Assembly: GCA_021812825.1 (NCBI GenBank)
Contig: JAKAMO010000003.1
Location: forward strand, 1 to 62,822
Reading direction: 5' to 3'
DNA from: a bacterium
Lineage (GTDB): Bacteria; Elusimicrobiota; Elusimicrobia; Elusimicrobiales; UBA9959
Length of the DNA: 62,822 nt
Shown: piece by piece, positions 29,558 through 37,676 of the stretch
How the letters are laid out: every line of letters begins with the position of its first letter
Position numbering within the stretch: the stretch's first letter is position 1
Made by a program: the position numbers and the translations under genes
Notes under the pieces: model-generated
The model's input: only the letters and a program-made list of their open reading frames with translations
Told to the model about the DNA's origin: nothing
The model's database searches: none

Positions 29558-30445
29558 ATGTCCGATATAGAAAAACTCAAGGCCATTCCGCTGTTCCGCG
29601 GCCTCTCCGACGACATGCTAGGGGAGTTCTCCGGGTATTTCAAGCAGACCGCCTATTCCGGCGGCGACGTGATCTTCAAGGAGAAGACCACCGGGGACTC
29701 GCTCTATATCATCGTGACCGGGGAGGTGGTGATAGAGAAGGCCATGGACGCCGAGGGTTCCAGCTTCAAGACGCTTGCCATACTTTCCGGCGGGGATTTC
29801 TTCGGGGAGATGGCGGTCATAGAGGGCCAGCCCCGCTTCGCGCAGGCCAGGGCCTCGGCGGACACCTCGCTCTACGAGGTCGGCCGCCAGCAGTTCTTCT
29901 CTTTCATCAAGGAACATCCGGAGACCGGGATCAGCATCTTCAGCGGCATCATGCGCACGGTGATGCGCCGCCTGCAGCACACCTCCAGCGAGCTTACGAT
30001 GCTCTTCGACCTCAGCCGGCTGCTGACCCAGCAGCACAAGTCCCCCGGCGAGTTCTTCGCCAGGGTGATCGACGAGGCCCGCATCTACCTCGAGGGCTCC
30101 TGGAACGTGACGGCGTACGTCTTCAATGTCTTCAATGACGAGTACGAGCGGGTCTATTCCCGCGACGCTTTCCCCAGGCAGGGAGAGCCGGCGCCGCTGC
30201 CGGCGCACCCGGAGGGCGGCTGGCGCGACGAGAACTCCTACGTGATGCTCTGCTCGGCCGAGGGCCGGCGCCTCGCCTGCGCGGTGTTCGAGCACTCCGA
30301 CAAGGTCTCGCCGGTGGAGAAGAACAACCTCGCCACCATATTTAATACAATATCCTCCATCGCCGGCTCGGCGATGATAAACATCGAGCACCAGGCCGAA
30401 GCGGCGATGCTCGAGAAGCTGAGGAAGAGCAAGAACACGATATGA
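29558..30445 (+). CDS. Cyclic-nucleotide-binding domain protein with C-terminal GAF-like region
   Basis: 295 residues. Residues 8-125 form a CNB domain: LFRGLSDDMLGEF, SGGDVIFKEKTTGDSLYIIVTGEV, and the phosphate-binding cassette GGDFFGEMAVIEGQPRFAQARA, where the conserved Glu and Arg are kept, so ligand binding is plausible. Residues about 150-290 look like a GAF fold. There is no DNA-binding domain, so it is not a Crp-type regulator. Position after pilT suggests a link between cyclic nucleotides and pilus retraction, which is inference. It overlaps rsfS by four bases. Confidence 0.75.
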   Translation: MSDIEKLKAIPLFRGLSDDMLGEFSGYFKQTAYSGGDVIFKEKTTGDSLYIIVTGEVVIEKAMDAEGSSFKTLAILSGGDFFGEMAVIEGQPRFAQARASADTSLYEVGRQQFFSFIKEHPETGISIFSGIMRTVMRRLQHTSSELTMLFDLSRLLTQQHKSPGEFFARVIDEARIYLEGSWNVTAYVFNVFNDEYERVYSRDAFPRQGEPAPLPAHPEGGWRDENSYVMLCSAEGRRLACAVFEHSDKVSPVEKNNLATIFNTISSIAGSAMINIEHQAEAAMLEKLRKSKNTI

Positions 30446-30933
30446 CGAACCCCAAGAATGGTTTCAGGAATATAGCCGTGGCCGCCGCCCGCGTTGGCGA
30501 CGCCAAGAAGGCCAGCCCGGTCACGGTCTATGACCTGGCCGGGACCTCGCCGCTGGCCGACTATGCCGTCCTGATCGTGGTGGAATCCTCCCCGCAGCTG
30601 GACGCGGTGGAGGAGGAGATCCAGCACAAGCTCAAGGGAGAGGGAGTCTTTTGCCTGCACAGGGACGGGATGCGCTCGCGCAACTGGAAGGTGCTGGACT
30701 ACGGCGGCACGCTCGTCCATATCTACGACCGGAAGGCCTCGGAGTTCTACGCGATAGACAGGATCTACTCCGGCTGCCGGCAGGTGCCGTGGGAGGAGAA
30801 GCCGGTCGCTGCTCCGGTGAAGAAGCCAGCGGCCAGGAAGCCGGCCGCGAAGAAGGCCTCCGCCAAAAAGACCGCGGCGAAGAAACCCGTCGCTAAAAAA
30901 ACGGCGGCCAAGAAGACCTCCAAGAAGAAATAA
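30442..30933 (+). CDS. rsfS: Ribosomal silencing factor RsfS with histone-H1-like Lys/Ala tail
   Basis: 163 residues. Residues 1-118 are RsfS/YbeB (DUF143): DYAVLIVVESSPQLDAV, then GMRSRNWKVLDYGGTLVHIYDRKASEFYAID. RsfS binds ribosomal protein L14 and blocks subunit joining in starvation. About 43 extra C-terminal residues are almost only Lys, Ala, Pro and Thr (AAKK repeats), like histone H1-type bacterial proteins; ordinary RsfS ends soon after the folded domain. The tail could bind rRNA or DNA. The stop overlaps the argS start by one base. Confidence 0.88.
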   Translation: MTNPKNGFRNIAVAAARVGDAKKASPVTVYDLAGTSPLADYAVLIVVESSPQLDAVEEEIQHKLKGEGVFCLHRDGMRSRNWKVLDYGGTLVHIYDRKASEFYAIDRIYSGCRQVPWEEKPVAAPVKKPAARKPAAKKASAKKTAAKKPVAKKTAAKKTSKKK

Positions 30934-32540
30934 TGAAGATCTCCGCCCTGGAAGCCGACCTCAAAAGCCGCGCTAAGGCGGCCTTTTCCCTGGACGACTC
31001 CGCGCTGGCCGCTTTTTCCCTGGCCGCGCCGCCGCCGCATATCAAGGCCGACGCCTCTATAGCCTGGCCCATTTCGGCGGCCAAGCTGCTGAAAAAAACC
31101 CCGTTGAAGATAGCGGAAGAGCTGAAGGCTGCCATTGCGGTGGCGGCCGACGCCGAAGTTGTCCCCCCGGGCTTCGTGAACGTGAAGTTCGCCCCAGCTT
31201 TCCTATTCGCCGCGCTGAAGGACCTGGAGCGGCCGGACGCCTTCCACCGGCCCGAGTTCGCCGGAGAGGAGATCAATCTAGAGTTCGTCTCCGCCAACCC
31301 GACCGGACCCATGCACCTGGCCAGCGGCCGCGGCGCCACGCTGGGTGACAGCCTGGCGCGCATCTGGAAAGAGCTCGGTGCCTCGGTCTGCACCGAGTTC
31401 TACGTCAACAACGTGGGGCGCCAGGTGGAGAAACTGGGGCTGTCCCTCAAGGCCCGCTTCGAGGGCAAAGAGCCCCCGGAGGACGGCTACTACGGCGACT
31501 ACCTAAGGGACATGGCCGCCGCGCTGCCTAAAGAAGCCGCCGGCTGGACCGCCGCGCAGTTCTCCGAGTACGCCGTCGCGGAGATGCTCAAGCTGCATAA
31601 GACGGATATGCAGGCCTTCGGCGTGCATTTCGACCGCTGGTTCCTGGAGAGCGAGCTGCACGCCGCCGGCGCGCCGAAGGCCGCGCTGGAGACGCTGAAG
31701 ACCCGCGGCATGACCTATGAGAAGGAGAGCGCCGTCTGGTTCGGCGCCGCCTCGGAGATGGAGAGCGACGACAAGGACCGTGTGCTGGTGAAGGCCGACG
31801 GCCGCAACACCTATTTCTTGAACGACATCGCCTACCACCTCAACAAGTTCTCGCGCGGCTTCAGGCGCCTGATAGACATCCTGGGAGCCGACCATCACGG
31901 CTACGTGCCGCGCATGGAGGCCGCCGTAAAGGCGCTCGGCTACGATAAGGGCACGTTCAAGGTCATCATCCACCAGCAGGTGTCGCTCTTGCGCGGCAAG
32001 GAAGTGGTGAAGATGTCCAAGCGCGCCGGCGACTTCATCTCGCTGAAGGAACTGATGGACGACGTCGGCACCGACGCGTGCCGCTTCTTCTTCGCCTCGC
32101 GCGGCCCGAACACGCACCTGAACTTCGACGTGGAGCTGGCGAAGAAGCGCTCCAACGAGAACCCGGTGTACTACGTGCAGTACGTGCACGCGCGCATAGC
32201 TTCCATCTTCGACAACGCGCCTGCCAAGGGCGTGGACGCGGCCGCCTCCTTCGACGAGGCTAAGGCCGCCATCAATCCCGAGGAGCGGGCGCTGATGTTG
32301 AAGCTCTTGTGGCTGGAGAAGACCCTCGCCGACTGCGCCCGCGACAATTCCCCCCACCACCTGACCACCTACCTGATGGAACTCGCCGCGTTGTTCCACT
32401 CCTTCTACGACCAGCACAAGGTGCTTGACCCGGAGAACAAGGAAGTTACCGCCTACAGGCTGTTCCTGCTGAAGGCCGTGAAAGGCGTGATAGCCCGCGG
32501 CCTCGGCATGCTGGGCGTCTCCGCGCCGGAGCGGATGTAG
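30933..32540 (+). CDS. argS: Arginyl-tRNA synthetase with altered HIGH motif
   Basis: 535 residues, class I. N-terminal tRNA D-loop domain (about 1-90), catalytic core with FVSANPTGPMHLASGRGA, where the HIGH signature reads HLAS, then the KMSK loop VVKMSKRAGDFIS, and the C-terminal helical anticodon domain ending GLGMLGVSAPERM. All else looks like a functional enzyme, so HLAS may be a lineage variant. Last gene of the nadD operon, followed by a terminator. Confidence 0.96.
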   Translation: MKISALEADLKSRAKAAFSLDDSALAAFSLAAPPPHIKADASIAWPISAAKLLKKTPLKIAEELKAAIAVAADAEVVPPGFVNVKFAPAFLFAALKDLERPDAFHRPEFAGEEINLEFVSANPTGPMHLASGRGATLGDSLARIWKELGASVCTEFYVNNVGRQVEKLGLSLKARFEGKEPPEDGYYGDYLRDMAAALPKEAAGWTAAQFSEYAVAEMLKLHKTDMQAFGVHFDRWFLESELHAAGAPKAALETLKTRGMTYEKESAVWFGAASEMESDDKDRVLVKADGRNTYFLNDIAYHLNKFSRGFRRLIDILGADHHGYVPRMEAAVKALGYDKGTFKVIIHQQVSLLRGKEVVKMSKRAGDFISLKELMDDVGTDACRFFFASRGPNTHLNFDVELAKKRSNENPVYYVQYVHARIASIFDNAPAKGVDAAASFDEAKAAINPEERALMLKLLWLEKTLADCARDNSPHHLTTYLMELAALFHSFYDQHKVLDPENKEVTAYRLFLLKAVKGVIARGLGMLGVSAPERM

Positions 32541-32563
32541 GGAAAGCCAGGCGCGTGGCAAAG

Positions 32564-32591
32564 AAAAACCGCCTTTCGGGGCGGTTTTTTT
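32564..32591. terminator. Bidirectional terminator between argS and the adenosyltransferase gene
   Basis: AAAAACCGCC (32564-32573) pairs with GGCGGTTTTT (32580-32589) around a 6-nt loop, followed by more T. The genes on the two sides converge on it, with the minus-strand gene ending at 32600. Confidence 0.88.
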
Positions 32592-32599
32592 ATGTCCTA

Positions 32600-33082
32600 T
32601 TACCTGCCCGCGGAGAGGGCGGCGAGGAAGAGGTAGTCGGAGAGGCGGTTAAGGTATACGGCCGGGTCCTTGGCTTTCAGTTCCCAGGCCAGGATCTCGC
32701 AGCATCGGGCCCTGGTCCTGGCCAGATGCGCGAGCGCTTCGGCCTCGTTGGCCCCGGGCATCACGAATTCCTTCGGCGGCCGGGTCCTTTCGGAGCGGGC
32801 TTCTATAAGGGCCTCCAGCGCGGAGATCTCGCCGCTCAGGTCGGCCTTCATGCCGGCTATGACGGCGGATGTTCGTACCAGCCCGGCCTGCGCGGAGGTC
32901 AGCTCCTTCTTCAGCGCCCTGTCCCGCAGTGAGACCTTCAGCATCCCTATCATGGCTGAAAGCTCGTCCAGCAGCGCGTTCAGTTTTATACGGCGGTCCG
33001 TCTTCGGCACGCGCCGGCCGCCGAGCAGGTCGGTGAAGCCTTTGTCCCCGGAACCTCCGGAGGGTTTGAAATATCTCGGCAT
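32600..33082 (-). CDS. ATP:cob(I)alamin adenosyltransferase, PduO type
   Basis: 160 residues. Family marks: GSGDKGFTDLLGGRRVPKTDRRI at the ATP-binding N-terminus, DELSAMIGML, a central FVMPGANEAEALAHLARTRARCCE and the C-terminal YLNRLSDYLF. The enzyme makes adenosylcobalamin, the cofactor required by the IcmF-type mutase at the window start. It is coupled to the preceding gene (ATGA overlap). Confidence 0.92.
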   Translation of the reverse strand: MPRYFKPSGGSGDKGFTDLLGGRRVPKTDRRIKLNALLDELSAMIGMLKVSLRDRALKKELTSAQAGLVRTSAVIAGMKADLSGEISALEALIEARSERTRPPKEFVMPGANEAEALAHLARTRARCCEILAWELKAKDPAVYLNRLSDYLFLAALSAGR

Positions 33083-33447
33083 CAGAGCTTGAACTCCTTG
33101 AGTTTGGCCGAGATGAAGGAGGAGATGTCGGCAGGGATATCGGCGGCGGCCTCGGAAAAGCGCCTGCCGATGGACGGGGCGTCGAACAGGCCGTCGGCCA
33201 CCAGCACCGGGGCCTCTTTGGACGTGCCCCAGACATGCTCTCCGGTATCTATGCCGGTATGTTTATAGCCGTACTTTTTCGTCCAGGTGAGTGCGCGGGG
33301 CTTGCGCTCCCTGTCGTAACAGAGCTGGAAACCGAAGAAAGAGCCGTCCGGCTCGAACCAGACTATCAGGTCGAAATAGTCGTCGTCGAACCAGCGCCTG
33401 CGCGGCTCGCCCTTCACCTGCATCACGTTGCGGATCTCTTTCAACAT
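33082..33447 (-). CDS. Conserved-looking small protein of unknown function
   Basis: 121 residues, soluble, no signal peptide. I do not recognise a family with certainty. Visible features: WFDDDYFDLIVWFEPDG, then FGFQLCYDRERKPRALTW and ILV-type VLVADGLFDAPSIGRRF. The pattern (beta strands then a helix) looks like a compact alpha/beta fold. Its stop overlaps the adenosyltransferase start, so the pair is probably co-translated. Confidence 0.7.
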   Translation of the reverse strand: MLKEIRNVMQVKGEPRRRWFDDDYFDLIVWFEPDGSFFGFQLCYDRERKPRALTWTKKYGYKHTGIDTGEHVWGTSKEAPVLVADGLFDAPSIGRRFSEAAADIPADISSFISAKLKEFKL

Positions 33448-33506
33448 AGTCTAATTATATATTAATGGGCGCCCGCCGGCGTTTCCTCCCCGCCGCTCCC
33501 CAATGG

Positions 33507-33512
33507 TATAAT
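33507..33512 (+). promoter_or_regulatory. -10 box for the NifU-like gene
   Basis: TATAAT preceded by TGG lies 23 bases before the ATG at 33535, in the divergent gap 33448-33534. No good -35 is seen; the TGG before the box may act as an extended -10. Confidence 0.5.
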
Positions 33513-33534
33513 TTATGGTACGAGGTACACCGCC

Positions 33535-33759
33535 ATGAAAGAACAAGTGCAAAAAGTTATAGAGAAGATAAAGCCCATGCTCGCCGCCGACGGCGGGTCC
33601 GTGGAGCTCGTGGGCGTGGACGAGAAGAAAGGCGTAGTGACCGTGCGCCTGACCGGCGCCTGCGGCTGCTGCCCCCACTCCACGATGACGCTCAAGAACG
33701 TAGTGGAGCGCCTGATAAAGGAAGAAGTCCCCGGGGTAAAAGAGATAACCGTCGGCTGA
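33535..33759 (+). CDS. NifU-like Fe-S cluster scaffold (NifU C-terminal domain only)
   Basis: 74 residues, the size of stand-alone Nfu domains. The cluster-binding pair is Cys43 and Cys46 in [22 protein letters not shown] is typical. It assembles or carries a 4Fe-4S cluster to client enzymes; nadA and rlmN, which need such clusters, lie a few kb downstream. Confidence 0.93.
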   Translation: MKEQVQKVIEKIKPMLAADGGSVELVGVDEKKGVVTVRLTGACGCCPHSTMTLKNVVERLIKEEVPGVKEITVG

Positions 33760-33825
33760 GCCGTCCGCTCCGATCGCACAGGCCGGGCGCCCTTTCGGGG
33801 GAACTCCAGGCCTGTGCGCTCTTTT

Positions 33826-34635
33826 ATGGACCTTATCAACCTTCACTCCCATTCCACCTGGTCCGACGGCACGCTGCCGCCGGGGAGGCTGGCCGCCGAG
33901 GCCGCCAGGGCCGGCGTCAAATACTTCTCGCTGACCGACCACGACATGACCGGCGGCTGGGCGGAGATGGAGCCCGCCCTCAAGGCCGCCGGCATAGCCT
34001 ACTGCTACGGCGTGGAGATCAGCACCTGCCTGAACGAGAACCTGCACATACTCGGCTACGGCATTGACCCCGTCGACGCGGCGCTGGCCGCCAGGCTGGA
34101 GGAATTCCGCGGGCGCCGCCTGGTCAGGATAAAGAAGATCCTGGGGCTGCTCTCCGGGCTCGGCATAGATATCCCTTTCGAGGAGCTGCGCGAGAGCGGC
34201 TCCGGCACGGTCGGCCGGCCGCATATAGCCGACGCGATGATCAGGCGGAAGCTCGTCCCTACGCGCAGCCAGGCTTTCAAGCGCTACCTTGCTCCCGGCG
34301 CTTCCGCCTATGTGAGCCCCAACGGCCCCACGGTGCAGGAGGCGATAAAGGCTGTCCGTGACGCCGGCGGCGCGGCCGTGCTGGCCCATCCGGGGGTCGT
34401 GGCCAAGATACTCGACCTCGGGGCGTGGAAGGACGCCGGCCTCGCCGGTATAGAGGCTTTCTATCCGGCCCACAGCGCCTCGGCCATCAGGGAATTCACC
34501 GCCCTGGCGGCGCGTTACGGCCTCTTCGTCACCGCGGGCACCGACTACCACGGGCCCGGCACCGAGCGCGACAAGATGGCCGGATTCGAATATTCCGAAG
34601 AGCTTTTCTCCGGCGTACGGAGGTACTTCGCATGA
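33826..34635 (+). CDS. PHP-domain phosphoesterase, TrpH/RNase AM type
   Basis: 269 residues from the ATG at 33826; a GTG four codons upstream is possible. Metal ligands in PHP motifs: NLHSHSTWSDGTL, TDHDMTGGW, GVEIS, VLAHPG and GTDYHG. TrpH-type proteins hydrolyse 3',5'-nucleoside bisphosphates or short 5'-ends of RNA. Its stop overlaps the start of the next gene (ATGA). Confidence 0.88.
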   Translation: MDLINLHSHSTWSDGTLPPGRLAAEAARAGVKYFSLTDHDMTGGWAEMEPALKAAGIAYCYGVEISTCLNENLHILGYGIDPVDAALAARLEEFRGRRLVRIKKILGLLSGLGIDIPFEELRESGSGTVGRPHIADAMIRRKLVPTRSQAFKRYLAPGASAYVSPNGPTVQEAIKAVRDAGGAAVLAHPGVVAKILDLGAWKDAGLAGIEAFYPAHSASAIREFTALAARYGLFVTAGTDYHGPGTERDKMAGFEYSEELFSGVRRYFA

Positions 34636-35354
34636 GGGTCATAGCCCACCGAGGGGCCTCCGGCTACGCCCCGGAGAACACGCTCAAGTCCTTCCGCCTG
34701 GCGGTGGAGATGGGCGCCGTCGACCACGAGTTCGACGTGCACCGGACACGCGACGGCGTGCTGGTGGTGCACCACGATTTCGACCTGAAGCGCACTGCCG
34801 GTTCCCCGGCCAGGATAGCGGAGCTGGACTACCCCGAGCTCGTGAAGCTCAACGCGGCCGCGCACTTCGCGGCCGACCCGGCCTTCCAGCCGGTGCCGCG
34901 CCTGGAAGAGGTCCTGGACGTGATAGGACCCGGTGCGCGCTTGCTCAACTTCGAGGTGAAGAACGACGACAACGTCTACCCCGGCATAGAGGAGCAGGTG
35001 CTGGCCGCTATCGCCGGCCGGCCCGGGATGCTCGAGCGCTCCCTGGTGTCGAGCTTCGACCACGGCACGCTTAAGCGCTTCCGCGCCCTTTCGTCCGAAA
35101 TCCGGCTGGCCTACCTTGGGCACGGGCTCAGCACGGTGCTGCTGGCCCCGGCCATCAGGAAGGCCAGGGCCGTCGGGGCGGTGAATTTCCACATGGCGCT
35201 GAGGCTGGCCTTCAAGGCCAACGTGGGCCTGATAAAGAAGGCCGGATTCGAGGTCTGCATCTACACCGTCAACGAGAAGAAGGACGCCATCCGTCTGCGC
35301 GAGATCGGGGTGGACGGCATCTTCAGCAACTACCCGGACATACTGGATAAATAA
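34632..35354 (+). CDS. Glycerophosphodiester phosphodiesterase
   Basis: 240 residues from the ATG at 34632, which overlaps the previous stop; an upstream extension lies inside the PHP gene. Catalytic marks: IAHRGASGYAPENTL at the N-terminus, HEFDVHRTRDGVLVVHHD, and the C-terminal YTVNEKKDAIRLREIGVDGIFSNYPD. Cytosolic (no signal peptide). It releases glycerol-3-phosphate from deacylated phospholipids. Only one base separates it from nadA. Confidence 0.93.
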   Translation: MRVIAHRGASGYAPENTLKSFRLAVEMGAVDHEFDVHRTRDGVLVVHHDFDLKRTAGSPARIAELDYPELVKLNAAAHFAADPAFQPVPRLEEVLDVIGPGARLLNFEVKNDDNVYPGIEEQVLAAIAGRPGMLERSLVSSFDHGTLKRFRALSSEIRLAYLGHGLSTVLLAPAIRKARAVGAVNFHMALRLAFKANVGLIKKAGFEVCIYTVNEKKDAIRLREIGVDGIFSNYPDILDK

Positions 35355-35355
35355 C

Positions 35356-36363
35356 ATGGACCAGGAACTGAAGGAAGAGGTGAAGCGGCTGACCGCGCTG
35401 GGCCTGCACCAGCGCTGCGTCGAGGGCGGGCTCGAGAAGGTCGCGGCCCTGACGCAGGAGATAAACCGGCTTAAGAAAGAGAGGAACGCTGTGGTCTGCG
35501 CCCACGTCTACCAGACCCCGGACATCATCCTCGGCATAGGCGATCTGGTCGGAGACTCCTACAAGCTGGCCGACGACTGCCGCAGGACGGACGCCGACGT
35601 CATCGTTTTCTGCGGCGTCCACTTCATGGCCGAGACCGCCAAGATACTGAACCCCGGCAAGAAGGTCCTGGTCCCCTCCTCCAACGCCGGCTGCTCTCTT
35701 TCCGAGTCCATAACCGGCGCGGACGTCCGGAAGCTCAAGGCCGAGCACCCCGGCGCCCCGGTGGTCACGTACATCAACACCTCCGCCGAGGTGAAGGCCG
35801 AGTCCGACTGCATCGTCACCAGCGCGAACGCCGAGAAGATACTGCGCCGGGTCTACGAGAAGCACGACAAGGTCATCTTCGTCCCCGACCGTTTTATGGG
35901 GGCCAACCTGGCCAAGGCCCTCGGCAAGACCCCGGGCAGGGACATCATACTCTGGAAGGGCACCTGCATCGTGCACGAGCAGTTCAACCCGGAGCTGATC
36001 AAGGTCTACAGGAAGAACCACCCCGGCCTGGCCGTGCTGGCCCACGCCGAGTGCCCCTCCGACCTGATCGCGGCCGTGGACTTCATGGGCGGCACCGGGG
36101 ACATGATGCGCTACGTCGAGAGCACGAACGCCTCCGGCTACCTGCTGGTGACCGAGTGCGGCTTCGGCGAGCTGGCGAAGCTCCGCTTCCCGCAAAAGAA
36201 TTTCATAGCGATGTGCCGGCTCTGCCCGTACATGAAGTCCATAACGCTCGAGAGCGTGCTCGCCGCGTTGCGCGACCCCGCCTATCCCGAGGTGACCGTG
36301 CCGGCGGACATAGCCGCCAAGGCCAAGGTGGCCATAGACAGGATGTTCGAACTCGCGGGCTAG
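35356..36363 (+). CDS. nadA: Quinolinate synthase NadA
   Basis: 335 residues. Cluster-binding cysteines are expected in SNAGCSLSESI, the TECGFGEL region and MCRLCPYMKSI; all are present. It condenses iminoaspartate with dihydroxyacetone phosphate to quinolinate using a 4Fe-4S cluster. nadB and nadC are not in the window, but nadD is. Follows the GDPD gene by one base. Confidence 0.95.
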   Translation: MDQELKEEVKRLTALGLHQRCVEGGLEKVAALTQEINRLKKERNAVVCAHVYQTPDIILGIGDLVGDSYKLADDCRRTDADVIVFCGVHFMAETAKILNPGKKVLVPSSNAGCSLSESITGADVRKLKAEHPGAPVVTYINTSAEVKAESDCIVTSANAEKILRRVYEKHDKVIFVPDRFMGANLAKALGKTPGRDIILWKGTCIVHEQFNPELIKVYRKNHPGLAVLAHAECPSDLIAAVDFMGGTGDMMRYVESTNASGYLLVTECGFGELAKLRFPQKNFIAMCRLCPYMKSITLESVLAALRDPAYPEVTVPADIAAKAKVAIDRMFELAG

Positions 36364-36395
36364 TTCTGTGGGCGGGGCAAGGACATGGGTTCGGC

Positions 36396-36596
36396 GGGCC
36401 CTCGCGCAGGGCGAGGCTTGCGCAGGCCGTCTGATGCGCATAGCGCCTGATACGGCACGGCCATAGGCCAGCGCCGAGGCCGGGTGGAGCGAAGCGACAC
36501 CGCAGTGCGGGAGCGCGGCCACGGTGGCCGCTTGAAGAGCATAGCTCCTGATGCGGCACGACCATTGGTCAGTGGCCGATAGCGTGCCCGACGGGC
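36396..36596 (+). repeat. Dispersed mini-hairpin element, copy B
   Basis: Second copy of the element at 5052-5258, same strand. Module 1: GCGC-ATA-GCGC (36436-36446), linker CTGATACGGCAC, GGCC-ATA-GGCC (36459-36469). Module 2: GAGC-ATA-GCTC (36537-36547), linker CTGATGCGGCAC, GACC-ATT-GGTC (36560-36570). The last stem differs from copy A (GGGC/GCCC) on both sides, a compensatory change. A GCGGCCAC-G-GTGGCCGC palindrome lies between modules. It fills the gap between nadA and rlmN; no gene is visible in it. Confidence 0.8.
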
Positions 36597-36629
36597 CCAT
36601 GTACTTGACTCACCCTCCTGTAGGGAATT

Positions 36630-37667
36630 TTGAATAGAAACTTGAATTTGATGAAGTCCGATCTTAGGAGCCTGACCCGGCCGGAGCTGGAGAGCGAGCT
36701 GGCGCGGCTGGGCGAGAAGCCGTCCCACGCCGCCGCCGTCTATCTGGCCGTCCACCGCCGCCGCGGCGGGGACCTGTCCTCCCTGCCCGGAGTGCCCGCC
36801 CGGGTCTGCGCCGCCCTTTCGCCGGCATTCTCCCTCTCCGCGGTGCCTTCCCCGGAGAAGCTGCAGGTGTCGCGCGACGGAACGCGGAAGATGCTGCTTC
36901 GCTTCTCCGAAGGCGCCCCGGCAGAATGCGTGGTGCTGCCGGCCAAGGACAGGCTGGTGGCCTGCCTCTCCTCCCAGTCCGGCTGCGCCTGCGGCTGCAC
37001 GTTCTGCGCCACGGGCGCGCTCGGGCTCAAGCGCTCCCTTACGGCGCCGGAGATAATAGCCCAGTTCGAGGCCTGCCTGAAGGAGGCCGACGGCGGGCTC
37101 AGCAGCCTGGTCTTCATGGGCATGGGGGAGCCTTTCCTTAACTGGGAGAACGTAGAGAGGGCCATACGCATACTGTCCGACAGCCGCGGCCGTCATTTCC
37201 CGCAGGCCAAGATGACGCTCTCCACCGTCGGGGTGATCCCCGTCATAGAGAAGCTGGCCGCCTCGGACCTGAAGGTGCGGCTGGCGGTTTCCGTAGTGGC
37301 GGCCGAAGAGGAGCAGCGCGCGCGGCTGGTCCCGATGGAGAGAACATATCCGCTGCGGAAGGTGATCGACGCCGTGAGGAATTACTGCGCGGCCCGCGAC
37401 GCGCACGTGATGTTCGAGTATATCCTTTTCCCGGGCCTGAACGACCGGCCTTCCGATTCCGCGCTGCTGGCCGGGCTCATCGGCGGCATCCCGTGCCGCG
37501 TCAACCTGATACCGTACAATCCCCCCGGCTCGCCCGGCGGCGAAACGCCGCGCGTTAAGGCCTTCCAGCGGGAGCTGATAGCGGCTGGCCTGCGCACTTA
37601 TCTTAGGCCGGAGAAGGGCGGGGATATAGCCGCCGCCTGCGGCCAGCTGGCCGCGGGACAGGGCTAG
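36630..37667 (+). CDS. rlmN: RlmN-like radical SAM rRNA/tRNA methyltransferase
   Basis: Up to 345 residues. Radical SAM motif CACGCTFC (CxxxCxxC), VFMGMGEPFLNW, MTLSTVGVIPVI, and the C-terminal DIAAACGQL, whose Cys is the methyl-cysteine position of RlmN. It methylates C2 of A2503 in 23S rRNA and A37 in some tRNAs. The start is uncertain: TTG at 36630 has AGGGA upstream, while the ATG at 36651 has no ribosome site; the protein core is unaffected. Confidence 0.92.
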   Translation: MNRNLNLMKSDLRSLTRPELESELARLGEKPSHAAAVYLAVHRRRGGDLSSLPGVPARVCAALSPAFSLSAVPSPEKLQVSRDGTRKMLLRFSEGAPAECVVLPAKDRLVACLSSQSGCACGCTFCATGALGLKRSLTAPEIIAQFEACLKEADGGLSSLVFMGMGEPFLNWENVERAIRILSDSRGRHFPQAKMTLSTVGVIPVIEKLAASDLKVRLAVSVVAAEEEQRARLVPMERTYPLRKVIDAVRNYCAARDAHVMFEYILFPGLNDRPSDSALLAGLIGGIPCRVNLIPYNPPGSPGGETPRVKAFQRELIAAGLRTYLRPEKGGDIAAACGQLAAGQG

Positions 37668-37676
37668 CGGCAGTGT

